Shown one piece after another: positions 11,823 through 23,752 of a stretch of DNA of 64,000 bases. The DNA is from Protula sp. h YS-2021 (Eukaryota; Annelida; Polychaeta; Sabellida; Serpulidae). The position numbers were made by a program, and so were the translations under genes. Location of the stretch: NCBI GenBank assembly GCA_949752745.1, contig OX457031.1, forward strand, positions 47,759,257 to 47,823,256, read 5' to 3'. Under the pieces are notes generated by a model. It saw only the letters and a list, made by a program, of their open reading frames with translations, had not been told where the DNA came from and did no database searches. The stretch's first letter is position 1; every line of letters begins with the position of its first letter.

Positions 11823-13478
11823 ATTTTATGGGTGGTTCAATCCCGATGCTCCGATATGTGTAATGTGTAAACTAAATCGCTTACATAAATAAATAAATTG
11901 TGGTTCTATGATGTCGGTGGCCCGAAAGAACGAAATCGGAAACGACCATTCTTCTGTGTGTGGTTGTGTGTATGTATGTGTGTGTGTCTGCGTGTGTATG
12001 TGTGTGTGTACTTCTGATGAATGTTTGCGCAGATGCAGTCATAAATGAGCTCTTGGGCTCTAAATGAAGTGATTGTGTAACTATAACTGTGTATGTGGGG
12101 TCACCGCACGTAAAGAGCATTCGGGGACATATCTTGGATTTTCCCCGCTGTTGGTGCTGTTGTGTCGACCCCAGAAGAGTTCTTAATGTATTAGCATAAA
12201 ATTAAAAATAAAAGGCTAAGGAAAAAAAATACAGATGGCAAAATTGGCAACGTCTGGTTGGTTTCTTTCTCTTTTTTTTTTTTTAAAGATTTGAAGCTTT
12301 TAGGACAGGGAGTGATCACATACAGCAGATGGAAACGAAAGGGCAAAACTCGCTGGAATTGTGAGCACTTTATTACGCATGACGGGAGGATAGTTATGAG
12401 CTGAGAATGCTGAAGGCATGTGTTACATATCGATGATCTATTTGCTCACATCGATTCACGTCAGGTCATAAAGGATGATCTAGACTGGCTTGGAGTGTTC
12501 GAAATCACGTCGACCCATTCACCCACATTTTAGTCAGTGTTATTTCGGTCAGCTCTCTAAATGTAACATACAGATGTTGTAACAAAGGGTAACGTTTTAA
12601 AAAAGTCCCGCCCCCTCCTTCTCATGAATAGAAAACTTTCCTGGATATTCAATTAACGCATCTCGTAGTGAATTCATTATCAAAACCAGAAATGAAACTG
12701 TCAATGCGAAGCTTGAGGGCGATGCAAGATGCCATGTTCTTGTCCTACACCTGTAAATTGGTAGAAGGCTGGAAGGTTTTAAGGTATAGAATACCTTCTT
12801 TGGTATCATACCCGTAAAAAATTACAAGAAAAACCGTTAAATTTGTGAGCCATTTTATTCCAATAAATTCGATGTTTATCGTGTAACGAGCATAATTGAT
12901 ACCGGTTTGAAATTCATTAAATTGTTAGTTGACAGCTTGGATACACATTTCTATAACGAAAATGATATTAGCTGTATTTGAGATGTACCGAAATGCGAGA
13001 TCCTGGGCCGGGATAGCTAAGTATCGGCACACTCTTCCAATAAAAGAGACACGGTATTTTTGTGATATCTCTGGTTGTAGGAAGTGGTGTTGCAATGATA
13101 ACATGGTAATAGGATGATAAATATTCTGCCATTTTATTTTCGAACAAGGGTAGACGAGTTGTTGTTGTTTTTTTGGATTAATAATAATTTTATTATCATT
13201 CATGATTGTACTTAGGATTGTTATTGTAACATGTAAATTACTTAAAAATAAGTACGATTTTGTCACTTTGCTCAACAGCATAATGTTACTATACGAATAT
13301 GTTATGACATAAAATCATGTAGTCACAACGAATTACGCCGTTTTCTTGAGGACAATTCATTCCGAAAGTGGTTGGTATTTTCACCTCCTGGCACTACCAC
13401 AGGGAAAGAAAGAGAACCTGGAGGTAAGGGGGGTCGAGGGGTCCAGGTTGGTGACGTAAAAAACCGGAGCAGAAAAAC
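11823..13478. other. No gene recognised
   Basis: It contains a degenerate GT-rich stretch near 11955-12010 and otherwise unique-looking AT-rich DNA. Short frames here lack domains. Confidence 0.4.
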
Positions 13479-13812
13479 AAGGCTTCTCTTCCCATCACTC
13501 CTCACTCCCCACTCCCTCCTCCGAACAAACAAGGCTTCTCTTCCCATCACTCCTCACTCCCCACTCCCTCCCCCGAACAAACAAACAAGGCTTCTCTTCC
13601 CATCACTCCTCATTCCCTACTCCCTCCCCCGAACAATCAAACAAGGCTTCTCTTCCCATCACTCCTCACTCCCCACTCCCTCCCCCGAACAAACAAACAA
13701 GGCTTCTCTTCCCATCACTCCTCATTCCCTACTCCCTCCCCCGAACAATCAAACAAGGCTTCTCTTCCCATCACTCCTCACTCCCCACTCTCTCCCCCGA
13801 ACAAACAAACAA
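13479..13812 (+). repeat. 56-bp tandem array, interrupted by a transposon
   Basis: Six units start AAGGCTTCTCTTCCCATCAC (about 13479, 13531, 13587, 13643, 13699 and 13755) and contain CTCCCCCGAACAAACAAA. Two alternating subtypes (AACAAACAAAC and AACAATCAAAC) suggest duplication of pairs. One further unit continues at 15696 after the inserted element. A long Pro/Ser/Thr frame through the array is an artefact. Confidence 0.9.
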
Positions 13813-14380
13813 CCCGAACACTCGCGTAACGTCGGGCCGACGTCGGAACGGTATAAACCAGGTCGGAAAACGTCGGCATCGGCTTCGATGCATCGGTAAT
13901 GCATCGGTTATAGGTTGGCAATAGTCGAATTTCCATTTTTTTTCATTCGTCGGAAGTTCATCGGTTACCGACGTTGGCCCGATGATTATTTTCCTCAGTT
14001 TAATAGATGTTGGCAAATATTCATCGGGCCGACATCTTTTTCCGACGAACTTCCGACCAATTGGGATTTTTTTTTTGTTAAAAATATTATATTCATATAT
14101 TACACGTATTTCTCAATGCATATATTATACATATATTTTTATGCATTTGTTATACGTTGGAAATAGATTAACTTCCGACCAATGGTAAAAAAATGAAACG
14201 GATATTGCATACGTATATTCGATGTATTTAGTTATACGTACATTATACATATATTTGTATATGTTGGCCCAACGTCTGACATAGACGTACTTCCGACGGA
14301 ACAAAACTTAATTGTTTTTGAAAAAGATATTACTGATGTATAACCGACGGATTACAATAATCGTATAATATACAAATATA

Positions 14381-14730
14381 TCACTGCATCGGCTATACGT
14401 CGGAAATATACCGAATTCCGACGAAAATTAATTTTTTTATTTAAGATATTACAAGCATGTAATATGCGTATAAAAATATACGTATATCATACATATAGTT
14501 ATATTTGTCGGTGAAACGTCGGAAATATACCGATTTCCAATGGATCTCAAATATATCACTACATCGGCTATACGTCGGAAATATACCGAATTCCGACGAA
14601 AACTAACGTTTTTATTTGAGATATTACAAGCATGTAATATGCGTATAAAAATATACGCATATTATACATATAGTTATATTTGTCGGTGAAACGTTGGAAA
14701 TATACCCATTTCCAATGGATCTCTAAATTT
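14381..14730 (+). repeat. 175-bp direct duplication inside the CGTCGG element
   Basis: TCACTGCATCGGCTATACGT at 14381 and TCACTACATCGGCTATACGT at 14556 begin two near-identical 175-bp blocks placed head to tail. Confidence 0.85.
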
Positions 14731-14753
14731 GTGTATTTCACGCATAACTTGAA

Positions 14754-14877
<124 letters not shown>

Positions 14878-15208
14878 CGTTGTGTACGAGTGCTCCACAT
14901 ATTCCACAGCGTCGGAAAAAAGATGGCGATATTGCCAACGCGTATTATACGTATTTTTTTTAAACGTCTATAAAACGTATATTTTCCTATGTATAAACGG
15001 CGTCGGAAATACATCGGAAAAAAGATGCCGATATTGCAATCGTATATTAAACGTATTTTTTATACGTCTATAAAACGCATATTTTCCGATGCTTATTCGG
15101 CGTCGGAAATTTATCGATGGACGTTTTTTTAGGGGACATTATGAAGAATCAATAGTGGTGCATTATGAATATACTTGAAAATTATCATTTGCCTCAATAA
15201 ACTAGCCC

Positions 15209-15283
15209 CAGCCGCCGTGGAGTAGAGGTATGTTCCGCGCCTAGGATGCAAGAGGTCCCCGGTTCAAACCCGAGTAAGTACTA
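15209..15283 (+). other. tRNA-Pro-like sequence (SINE head or tRNA relic)
   Basis: A-box TGGAGTAGAGG (15218-15228) and B-box GGTTCAAACC (15261-15270) lie at tRNA spacing, with an anticodon loop reading CTAGGAT (AGG, Pro). The T-arm is good, while the acceptor and anticodon stems are decayed, so a functional tRNA is unlikely. A related copy lies at 30657-30727 on the minus strand (TGG anticodon). Confidence 0.65.
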
Positions 15284-15695
15284 GTGTTCAGTTGCAATAT
15301 ATAGATATGCTATGTTGTATATTGATATGCTATGGTGTATGTGTGAATTATGAATGGTTGGTAAAGGTTCAACGGGTCAGTTAAGGTTAGAAACAATTTT
15401 TTTACGTATAAAAATCATCGGAAGTTCGTCGGAAATGCATCGGAATATAAACGTATAACCGACGTATAGCCGACGGTTGGTGTCCGACGTTGAAGAGTTT
15501 GTAGGGATATTTCCGACGGTGGCCCGACGTATTAAAGATATATCGGCCCGATGTATATCCGATGTACGAAGCCGCTATATCTATTATGCGTCGGGCCATA
15601 GTTAATCCTATGTGCAACCGATACATCGGCCGACGAAGTTGCCGATATTGCCGATCTAGTATAGATGTATTTTAGACGTTACGCGAGTGTTCGGG

Positions 15696-15760
15696 AAGGC
15701 TTCTCTTCCCATCACTCCTCATTCCCCACCTCCTTCTCCGAACAAACGAACAAACCACTT
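15696..15760 (+). repeat. Last unit of the 56-bp tandem array
   Basis: It resumes with AAGGCTTCTCTTCCCATCAC immediately after the element, confirming insertion into the array. Confidence 0.85.
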
Positions 15761-16850
15761 TCCTCAGCACCTGTGAATATACTCTTTTTTATCCGTACCT
15801 AAATGAAACGAAAAACTTTATTTAATGAAAATAGAGCACAAATCTGTCTTACATAGAAATAAATAATAAAATTAAATCGTATTTATATACTTTCTGCTTC
15901 ATTTTATCTCAGTTTTCAACTTGAATCAGACTGCTGTAGTCACAATGACGTCATCTGTGGTCACATTGGTGTGCTCAAGTTTTGAAATTCGGACGCGATA
16001 TACTGTACGCTTATCTCGTTGTGTGAGTCATACAGTCATTTAAAAAAAGGAGATGCAAACTGAAGGGTAGATTTTTTTATAAAAAAGGTTTTCTCTTCGG
16101 TTGCTATCGAAACGCCGTATACAAGACCCCAATTACTGAAAGATAGGGCAAGCGTTGTAATTAACGAATTCGTGGCTTTGAACACTTTGCATAATGGAAT
16201 AAAATGCCAACAGCTAAAAGCTTCATCAGGAAAGTAGGTATCGTAATGCAACCAGAAATCTGAATCAAATTGCCAGGGACAGAACGACCTCAGATAATTG
16301 ACCTCAGTGGGGACACAGCAGCTGCAACGAGACTCGAGGATCTACCGGACACAAATTTGCATTAGTAACCATGATATGCTATCTCCAGGGCCCTACTGTA
16401 CACATATTTACGTTAGTAACCATTATATTATAATAAACCTACACATGGATCTACACACATATAAAATGTAAGACAACATAGAAATGCGGATTAACACACT
16501 ACTCTGAAGTAACAAAATACACAATGCACAATGAAAGGGACAGAGTACACAATCTGAGGTTTATGTTCCAATTGTGTGGACATTCAATTAATTTGCCTGT
16601 ATTGTTGCAGAATGAATAGAAGCTTGTCTCAATTACGTGGAGTCATTCAATTCTCAGTTGTCATGTTTTTAATGAGTCACCTATTCCCAGAGGATATATC
16701 TTTTATAAAAACATTTTATACAACTGGACAGAATTCCGCTAAATAGCGGAATCACCCTCTTACAGAAAGCACCAAGGAAAATATTTGTATTAAATTATGA
16801 CCAACAAGCACAAAGTCACTAAGTACCAGTTCTTACGTTTAGGCCCAATG
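15761..16850. other. No gene recognised
   Basis: AT-rich sequence without recognised genes, repeats or RNA. Confidence 0.4.
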
Positions 16851-17560
16851 GGTCGCAAATGAGCTTTTTGGCCATATATCGTGATTAGTAAGCGATTTGA
16901 AAAACTTTTGACCTCATTTTGACCTTGACCTTTGAAGTCAAGGTAAAAAATATTTGCGGTTATACCGAGACCTATTGATTGTCTATAAATACACCAACAA
17001 ATGCGGATTCTTCATCTTCATCTTCTAGACTTCGTCATCCAAATTTCATCTTTCTCTGTCAAAAAACTGTAGGAGGAGTTTTAGAAAAAAGTGTGTTTAT
17101 TAACACTTGGCAAGGCAAAGACTTGCAAAGAGTATGTTGAAGTTTTATGGGGCCAATGTTTCGGACCTTTGTCTCCTCTTTACTGGTCCGTCATTACACT
17201 TGGGGATTTTCAATCCCCTAGTTTATTGAAATCGTACGACTCGGTAAGGTATTTACGTATGTTTCCTTTTTTTCCGCCAAAACCTTGTCACGCGAACTCC
17301 TCTGAAACGACTAGGGATAAGAAGAACAAATTTGCCAGAAACACAGTATAGCATGTCTAGTTTGTCCAGCGCATTTTTTAAAAGAAATTCATTAACATTT
17401 TACATGCAGAAATGGACATTGAGATTTAAAATTTGAAAACCTTGTTCACAAACTCCTCTGAGACGGCTGGGGCTAGGATGACCAAATTTGACAGAGACAT
17501 AATGTGGCTTGTGTAGTTGGTCCAGCAGAATTGTTTTATATAAATTTATTAACATTTAAT
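16851..17560. repeat. Diverged repeat related to the GACCTTGACCT family
   Basis: It has TTTGAAGTCAAGGT inverted words near 16920-16950. Two head-to-tail ~170-bp units begin near 17285 and 17455 and share ACTCCTCTGARACG and GACCAAATTTG-type words. Confidence 0.6.
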
Positions 17561-18879
17561 ATGCAAAAACGAGAAGCTCATTCCGCTAACGAAATGTTAA
17601 ACACTTGACAAACATTAAAACGCAAAAATACTTCCTTCAATGGGTTATTTCTTGAATAATACATTGCAAACAACACACCTTGAATACGTGTTATAAGCCG
17701 AGTAGTGTTTGGTTGTTGTTGACTTAAAAGTTTTATTGACTGATCAGGCATACGCCTTGTTATCTATTTACGCAGTGAGAGCTCGCAAAAAGCTCACTGA
17801 GCAAATGTGTATTCTGTGCTGCCGTTAAATGCTAGGCATTTACTTGCAAAAAATACACTCTTTTCACATGGCGTTTTAACAAAGAAAACGAAATCAAAGA
17901 CGAAACTAAAAAGTGACATGCACATGTTCAGATCAAGCTCTTCATAAGTCCCAAGTTTAATGGTCGTAGGGCCCATAGTGTCAGAGAAGAAGAAGACACA
18001 AAAAATCGGGAAAAGTGTCAAGAAGAAAAAAAGGACGAATTTTGCACAAATTCATATAACCCTTGCAAGCCAAAGGCTTCTCAAGTGTTAATTAACATTA
18101 TAATCTTGCCATTCACGCCCATTTTAAGTCAGGCAAACGCTTTGATTGCGCAGTTAAAGGAACTGTTATGCTACCAGCACAGGCGTATTGATCGACCGAC
18201 TCTTTACAATGAGAGCGATTACAGTATGTGTGGTGCAGCGTTCGGCTTTCCCCGTTTTGAGTGATGAAATTTGGCTCACTGACAGAGGGTGATGAGAATT
18301 TGAGAATCGCATTTTATTTTAGCCCTCAGCCTCTTTTTATCTCGAAAACTATTTTTCGGAGCTTCACCAGAGCCTGCAGCAAGTATATATATATAGTGTT
18401 GATGTGTAATGAAGGGTTTACTTTGTCAAATATTCTTCTGTCCGTCCGGGCGATATCTCGAAAACTATTAATCGGAGCTTCACCAAACCTCACAGGAAGA
18501 CAGTATATATAGTGTAGGTGTGCAACAGGGGAAGGGGTTCAATTTGTCACTTGTCCGTCCCTCTGTCCGTCCGTCGCACCTTCAACTTTTTTGTCCGGCT
18601 GATATCTCAAAAAATTATTCATAGGATCCCTATCAAACCTGACCGGACGAAAGAATAGGTATTGCAGATGTTAGACGAGTGGTTTAATTTGAACTGTAGT
18701 TATGCAATTTGAGGTTTGTTTTATCACCCGTTCGACTCCCCATTCCATGGCACCTAAATGTTGCTGTTCTCCGGGCCATATCTCAAAAAGGTAACTCTCC
18801 CACAGTGTTGTCACTGCTATTGGCTGAGGGTTTTGCATTTCCAATGTCTATGTTTTACCATGAGTTTAGAAAACGATCG

Positions 18880-19690
18880 ACCATTATCTCGAAAACGGTG
18901 AGAGATTTTGAGCTTATTTTCGACCCTTTGGGCCTAAAACATCATATGTAAGAGCTACCTCGACCTTGACCTCCTCCGTCATTGTCAAAGTTAAAAACCG
19001 GAACTTGACCATTATCTCGACAACGGTTAGAGCGATTTTGAGCTTATTTCCGACCCTTTGGGCTCAAAGACTATTTGAGAGAAACCTCGGTAACCCTTAC
19101 CTCCTCGGTCACGGTCAGGGAAAAAACCAGAAGTTGACTATTATCTCGTAATCGGTTAGGGATAGAGCGATTTTGAGCTCATTTTCGAACCCTTTCGGCC
19201 GAAAAAACTATACATAAGAGGTTATCTCGGTCATCTTGACTGGGTCACGGTCAAGGTAAAAAACCAGAAGTTGACTATTACCTCGAAAACAGTTAGAGAT
19301 TTTGAGCTAATTCTCCACCCTTTGGGCCTAAACAACGTTACATAAGAAGTACCTCGGTGACCTTGATCTCCTTGGTCATGGTCAAAGCTAAAAACCGGAA
19401 GTTGGTCATCATCTCGAAAACGGTTAAGGATAGAGCGATTCTGAATTTATTCTCGACCCTCTTTTTCTAAAAGCTATATGTAAGACTTACCTTGGTGACC
19501 TTGATCACCTCAGTCATGGTGACAGTCAAAAACCGGAAGTTGACCAGTATCTTGAGAATGGGTAGAGATGGATATATTCTGGTGCTGTTTCGACCCTTTC
19601 AGCCTAAAAAGGGTCATGTTATAGGTACCTCGGTGATCTTGACCATTTCGGTCATGGCCATTGAAGGTCAAAAACGGCTAGAAGTAGTGC
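18880..19690 (+). repeat. ~131-136-bp tandem repeat (TATCTCGAAAACGG family)
   Basis: Six units start near 18877, 19008, 19139, 19275, 19409 and 19545. Each holds ATTATCTCGAAAACGGTTAG, TTTTGAGCTTATTTTCGACC and a GACCTTGACCTC/GGTCAAGGT block. Diverged units recur at about 21360-21660 and 23270-23700. Confidence 0.85.
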
Positions 19691-20269
19691 GATTTTGAGC
19701 TTATTTTTGCCGTTTGGACCTAAAAGTGACCTTTGCCTCCTCTTTCATGATCAGTTCGGAATTTTAAGAGTTAAGAATCAAGCAAAAATCAACTATTTTT
19801 TATCAAGGAATGAATATAAATAATGTGCGCTTTATTAGCATAAGCCTAATACGCTGGGCATAGAGAATTACTTGTTTTAGTTTTAAAGGAATGACGCGTG
19901 GATGCAAAATCTTACCTTGTCATTTTAAATACACTGAATGTCCATGTAAATTATCAGCTTCAGTTATGCATTATTCTTGGTGAGGGCGACGGGAGGGAAA
20001 TGCCGTTTCACAGACTAAGTAGCAAAGCCATGTTGTTTCTACAAAGGTTTCGAACTGGTAAAACGTTCTCTTAGAAAGATTTCAGGATATAAAAAAACTG
20101 ATTTTTAAATCAATATTTTTTGGACTAGTGTTTAATATTTTGCTTTGAAAATTAGACTATCGTTATTTTTGACGTAAAAATGTGAATACACTTATTTTTA
20201 TTTAGCAATGTAAGTCACGTGCGAGAACAATTAACAAGTAAAAACACAAGCATGAATAATCTATGCATC

Positions 20270-20880
20270 GTGTTCCTCCCCTTGAACAAAGTGTTCTTGT
20301 ACTTAGGCACAGTGTTCCTCTGAGTGTATTGTCCCTGAACTAAAGTACGGTGTTCCTTTCCTGCAGCATAGCGTTCGTATCATTACGTGTGGTGTCCCTC
20401 TCGCTGGCCTCAGTTCCTCTGTGACCTGTTTATATCCTTCAGCATGTACCGGTTCTGAGCATAGTGTTCCTGTCCTTGTATTCCTGTACTTAAATATAAC
20501 GTTTCTGGATTTCAGCACAGTGTTCCTTTCCTTGAGTATAGTGTTCCTATCGTGAACATAGTGTTCCTGGTATTAACATACTTTTCCATCCTGGGTTTAC
20601 CGTTCTTGTATTTGAATAACACGTTCCTAGCCTAAGCATGATGTCCCTTTCCTTGAGTAGAATGTTTCTAGTCTGAGCATAGTGTTCCTGACTTTCGGCA
20701 CAGTGTTCCTGCTTTTGATTAAAACGCTCTTATCCCGAGGATAGTGTTCCTGGTCTTCAGCGTAGTGTTCTTAACCTGAGCTTCGTGTATTTGAGTAAAG
20801 CGTTCCTATCCTGAACATAGTGCTCTTGCCTTTCAGCATAGTGTTTCTGCATTTGAGCAAAGCGTTCCTATCCAGAGCAG
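20270..20880 (+). repeat. ~22-bp degenerate minisatellite (GTGTTCCT)
   Basis: About 27 diverged units of the form CAKAGTGTTCCTGTCCTTGA cover ~610 bp inside the hairpin-ended element. Confidence 0.8.
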
Positions 20881-21738
20881 AGCTTTGCTAAGAATTCTGG
20901 CCATTTATTCCTTTTTTAAATTTTGGGAGGTTTCTAGAAAACACCTCCTACGCTTTTTGACGTAGAATGATGGAATTTGGCATACAAATAGAGGGTGGGG
21001 AGACGTCGTGAAATCCGCAATTGTTTTTTACCTTGGCCTTCGAAGTCAAGGTCAGATTGATGTCAAAGTATTTTGACCTCAAAGTAGTTTCCATAAAACT
21101 GCTTCTACAAGGTTTGACGTAGGAGGACGACATTTGGCAGGGATACAGGGTACTAAGTTATCATTTTTTACTTTGACCTCCAAGCTTAAGGTTAAATTAA
21201 GGTCAAAATATAAAAAACACATTCATCACAGTAAAATGGCCAGAAATAGTGCTCAAATCCTGGCCTAAACACGTGCACGGTATCAGTAGGGAGTAACCTC
21301 GCGGTCTGAATCTCGATATTCACGGTCAAGGTCAAGGTCATGTGACTTTTGCATTTGGAAAAGCGGTAGAGTAAGATTGACCATTATCTCGAAAATGATT
21401 ATAGTTAGAGCGATTTTGAGCTAATTTTCAACTATATGGGTCTAAAAGACGCAGAAGTACCCCGGTGACCCTGCCCTTCTGGGGTATGGTCTGGGTCAAA
21501 AGCCGGAAATTCATTGTCTTGAAAATGGCTTGAGCGAATTTTAACTGATTTTGATCGTTTGTGCCTAAAAGAGGTGCATTATATGCACTTTGATGACTCT
21601 TTTGAAGGTCAAAATCCGGAAGCTGATAATTATCTCGATACAGTTAGAGATTTGTTTTTGACCAGATGTATTTTGTCTCTGGCCATCTGCCATTACAAGT
21701 GGGTGACGTTTCGCTACATGTAGCGAAATTCCGTCTAG

Positions 21739-22678
21739 TTAACGCTTGAAAAGTAAACATTCAAACGTATGTGTTTTTTACTCGGTGTAGAAGTGTGGGC
21801 TTAAAGTATTAGAAGTATTTCCTTTTTTTTGTTAGTTTTTTTCTAATTTTTCAGCCGAAATGTTTGCGTCGGTTTCCAGACATCTTCGACAAAGTTGCTT
21901 AAGCTAGGAGAATGAAATTTGGCACACTTATAGTCGACAATGTGAACTGATACCAAATAATTTTTACTGATCTATGACGTCATCGGCGTCTTGTGACGTC
22001 ACGGATATTTCAATTTGAATATCTCGAAAACGGCTGGACCTAGAGATTTCGAGCAAAAAACATTATGAGACTACTTTTTGACAAAGGACATCGTGGTAAC
22101 TTATGTTTAGCCCATGACGTCATAATGAAGCCATTTTGCGTTTTAAAGCGGGATTTAGACACACAATATGCAGACATCTTAGCTGTATACGAATTGGCGG
22201 TTAAAATTAACTTTTAACCACACAGTGTCTTGTAAAACACACAACCCTTATCCCCCAAAAACGCATACAAACGCATACGAACACTTAGTCTTCACGGTCA
22301 TCCTTAGCAGAGCATTACTATCTGTGAGCGTATGCATAAGCATAGGACAAACTCGCTTGTGGATGGACGATACTGGAAGGCCAACTGCCAGCTACTGCTA
22401 TCTGCGATGCTGCTTTTACTGAGATCGCTGAATTGCACTTCCATGGCCTTTTTTCAAGCAGCTGGCAGTGCGTTTTTCATTACAAAGAGAACAAGTTGTT
22501 GATTTTTTTTTAATTTTTAACGTTTTGTTGCAAACTCATTCACTTGACATATACGATTACAAGTTGCTGTTGTTAGTCCTTTGAAAAGGAGTGTTTCACA
22601 TAGTTTTATAGAGGATAAAGTATAACTGCTCTCCCGAAGTAAGCGTAATTTATGTGCTTGACAAGATCAACCAGAAAA
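21739..22678. repeat. Diverged repeat with GACGTCA words between the two copies
   Basis: It contains AAATTTGGCACACTTATAG and ATCTCGAAAACGGCTGGACC-type words related to the flanking family, plus several GACGTCA motifs (21970-22130). No credible gene. Confidence 0.5.
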
Positions 22679-23752
22679 CTAGAAGCTCATTCCGCTAGCG
22701 AAATGTTAAACACTTGACAAAAATTAAAACGCAAAAATACTTCCTTCAATGGGTTATTTCTTGAATAATATATTGCAAACTACACAGCTTGAATACGTCT
22801 TATAAGCCGAGTAGTGTTTGGTTGTTGTTGACTTAAAGTTTTATTGACTGATCAGGCATACGCAGTGTTATCTATTTGCGCAGTGAGAGCTCGCACAAAG
22901 CTCACTGAGCAAATGTGTATTCTGTGCTGTCGTTAAATGGTACGCATTTACTTGCCAAAAATACACTCTTTTCACGTGGCGCTTTAACAAAGACGAATAT
23001 AAAAAGTGACGTGCACATGTTCAGATCAAGCTTTTCATAAGTACCAAGTTTCATGGTCGTAGAGCCAATAGTGTCAGAGAAGAAGAAGACACAAAAAATC
23101 GGAAAAACTGTCAAGAAGAAAAAAAGGACGAATTTTGCTCGCACAAATTCATATAACCCTTGCAAGCCAAAGGCTTGTCAAGTATAAAAAATCACACCAG
23201 ACCTAGGACCTCCAACTCCAAGACCTTAGGTTAGGTACAAATTTTGGTAACCTTGACCTCAAGTTCACTTTCAAGTCAAAAGCCTGAAGTTGCTTTTTAT
23301 CTCAAAAACTATAAGAAATAGAGCAGTTTTGACCTCATTTTCGACCTTCATCTCCTCTATCACTTTACGTTAGGTATAGCTTCTGGTGACATTGACCTTA
23401 AGGTCACTTTCGAGTCAAAAACCGAAGTTGCCCTTTATCTCGAAAACAGTAACAGAAGAGCCATTTCGATCTCATTTCGACTTCCACCCTCTCCTCAACG
23501 GTACAAGATATACCTTTCGGTGACCTTGATCTCAAGGTAACTTTCGAGGCCTAATCGAAAGTTGCACTCTATCTCGAAAAAGGTAAGAGATAAAGCAGTT
23601 TTGACCTCATGTGCGACCTCCACACCCTCTTCAACGTTCGTAAGGTATAACTTTCGGTGACCTCGAGCTCAAGGTCACGTTGGAGTTAAAAACCGGAAGT
23701 TTAGAGTGTTGTCAATCGTTTATTTCGTCACTCGGTGGCGAAATCGGTCTAG
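22679..23752. mobile_element. Hairpin-ended satellite-carrying element, copy 2 (1.1 kb)
   Basis: The left end reads AAAACTAGAAGCTC and the right end TCTAGTTTT, inverted over nine bases. A left subterminal palindrome (CGCTAGCG, about 22693) and a right hairpin (23722-23744, arms ATTTCGTCAC/GTGGCGAAAT) sit just inside. The interior is the shared 0.5 kb block plus about four ~126-bp tandem units. It is a compact version of copy 1. Confidence 0.65.

Larger units (their letters stand above)
17570..21738. mobile_element. Hairpin-ended satellite-carrying element, copy 1 (4.2 kb)
   Basis: The left block (17570-18090) starts GAGAAGCTCATTCCGCTAAC and matches the left block of copy 2 (22679-23190) almost base for base. 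The right end is a perfect 20-bp palindrome (21709-21728, TTTCGCTACATGTAGCGAAA) followed six bases later by CTAG. Between lie ~131-bp tandem repeats and a 22-bp minisatellite. A 3' hairpin, a CTAG end followed by T, and internal tandem repeats recall Helitron/Helentron-derived elements; the inverted AACTAGA/TCTAGTT ends of copy 2 recall TIR elements. No replicase or transposase is present. The class is inferred, not established. Confidence 0.6.

Noticed and set aside
12597..12809. 70-residue minus-strand frame
   Set aside because: No domain, no splice support.
13372..13899. 175-residue Pro/Ser/Thr-rich frame
   Set aside because: It runs through six copies of the 56-bp tandem repeat and into the transposon end; the period is not a multiple of a protein repeat with conserved codons.
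17794..18021. Frame duplicated at 22902-23165
   Set aside because: It recurs because both copies of a non-coding repeat block contain it; frames differ by indels between copies.
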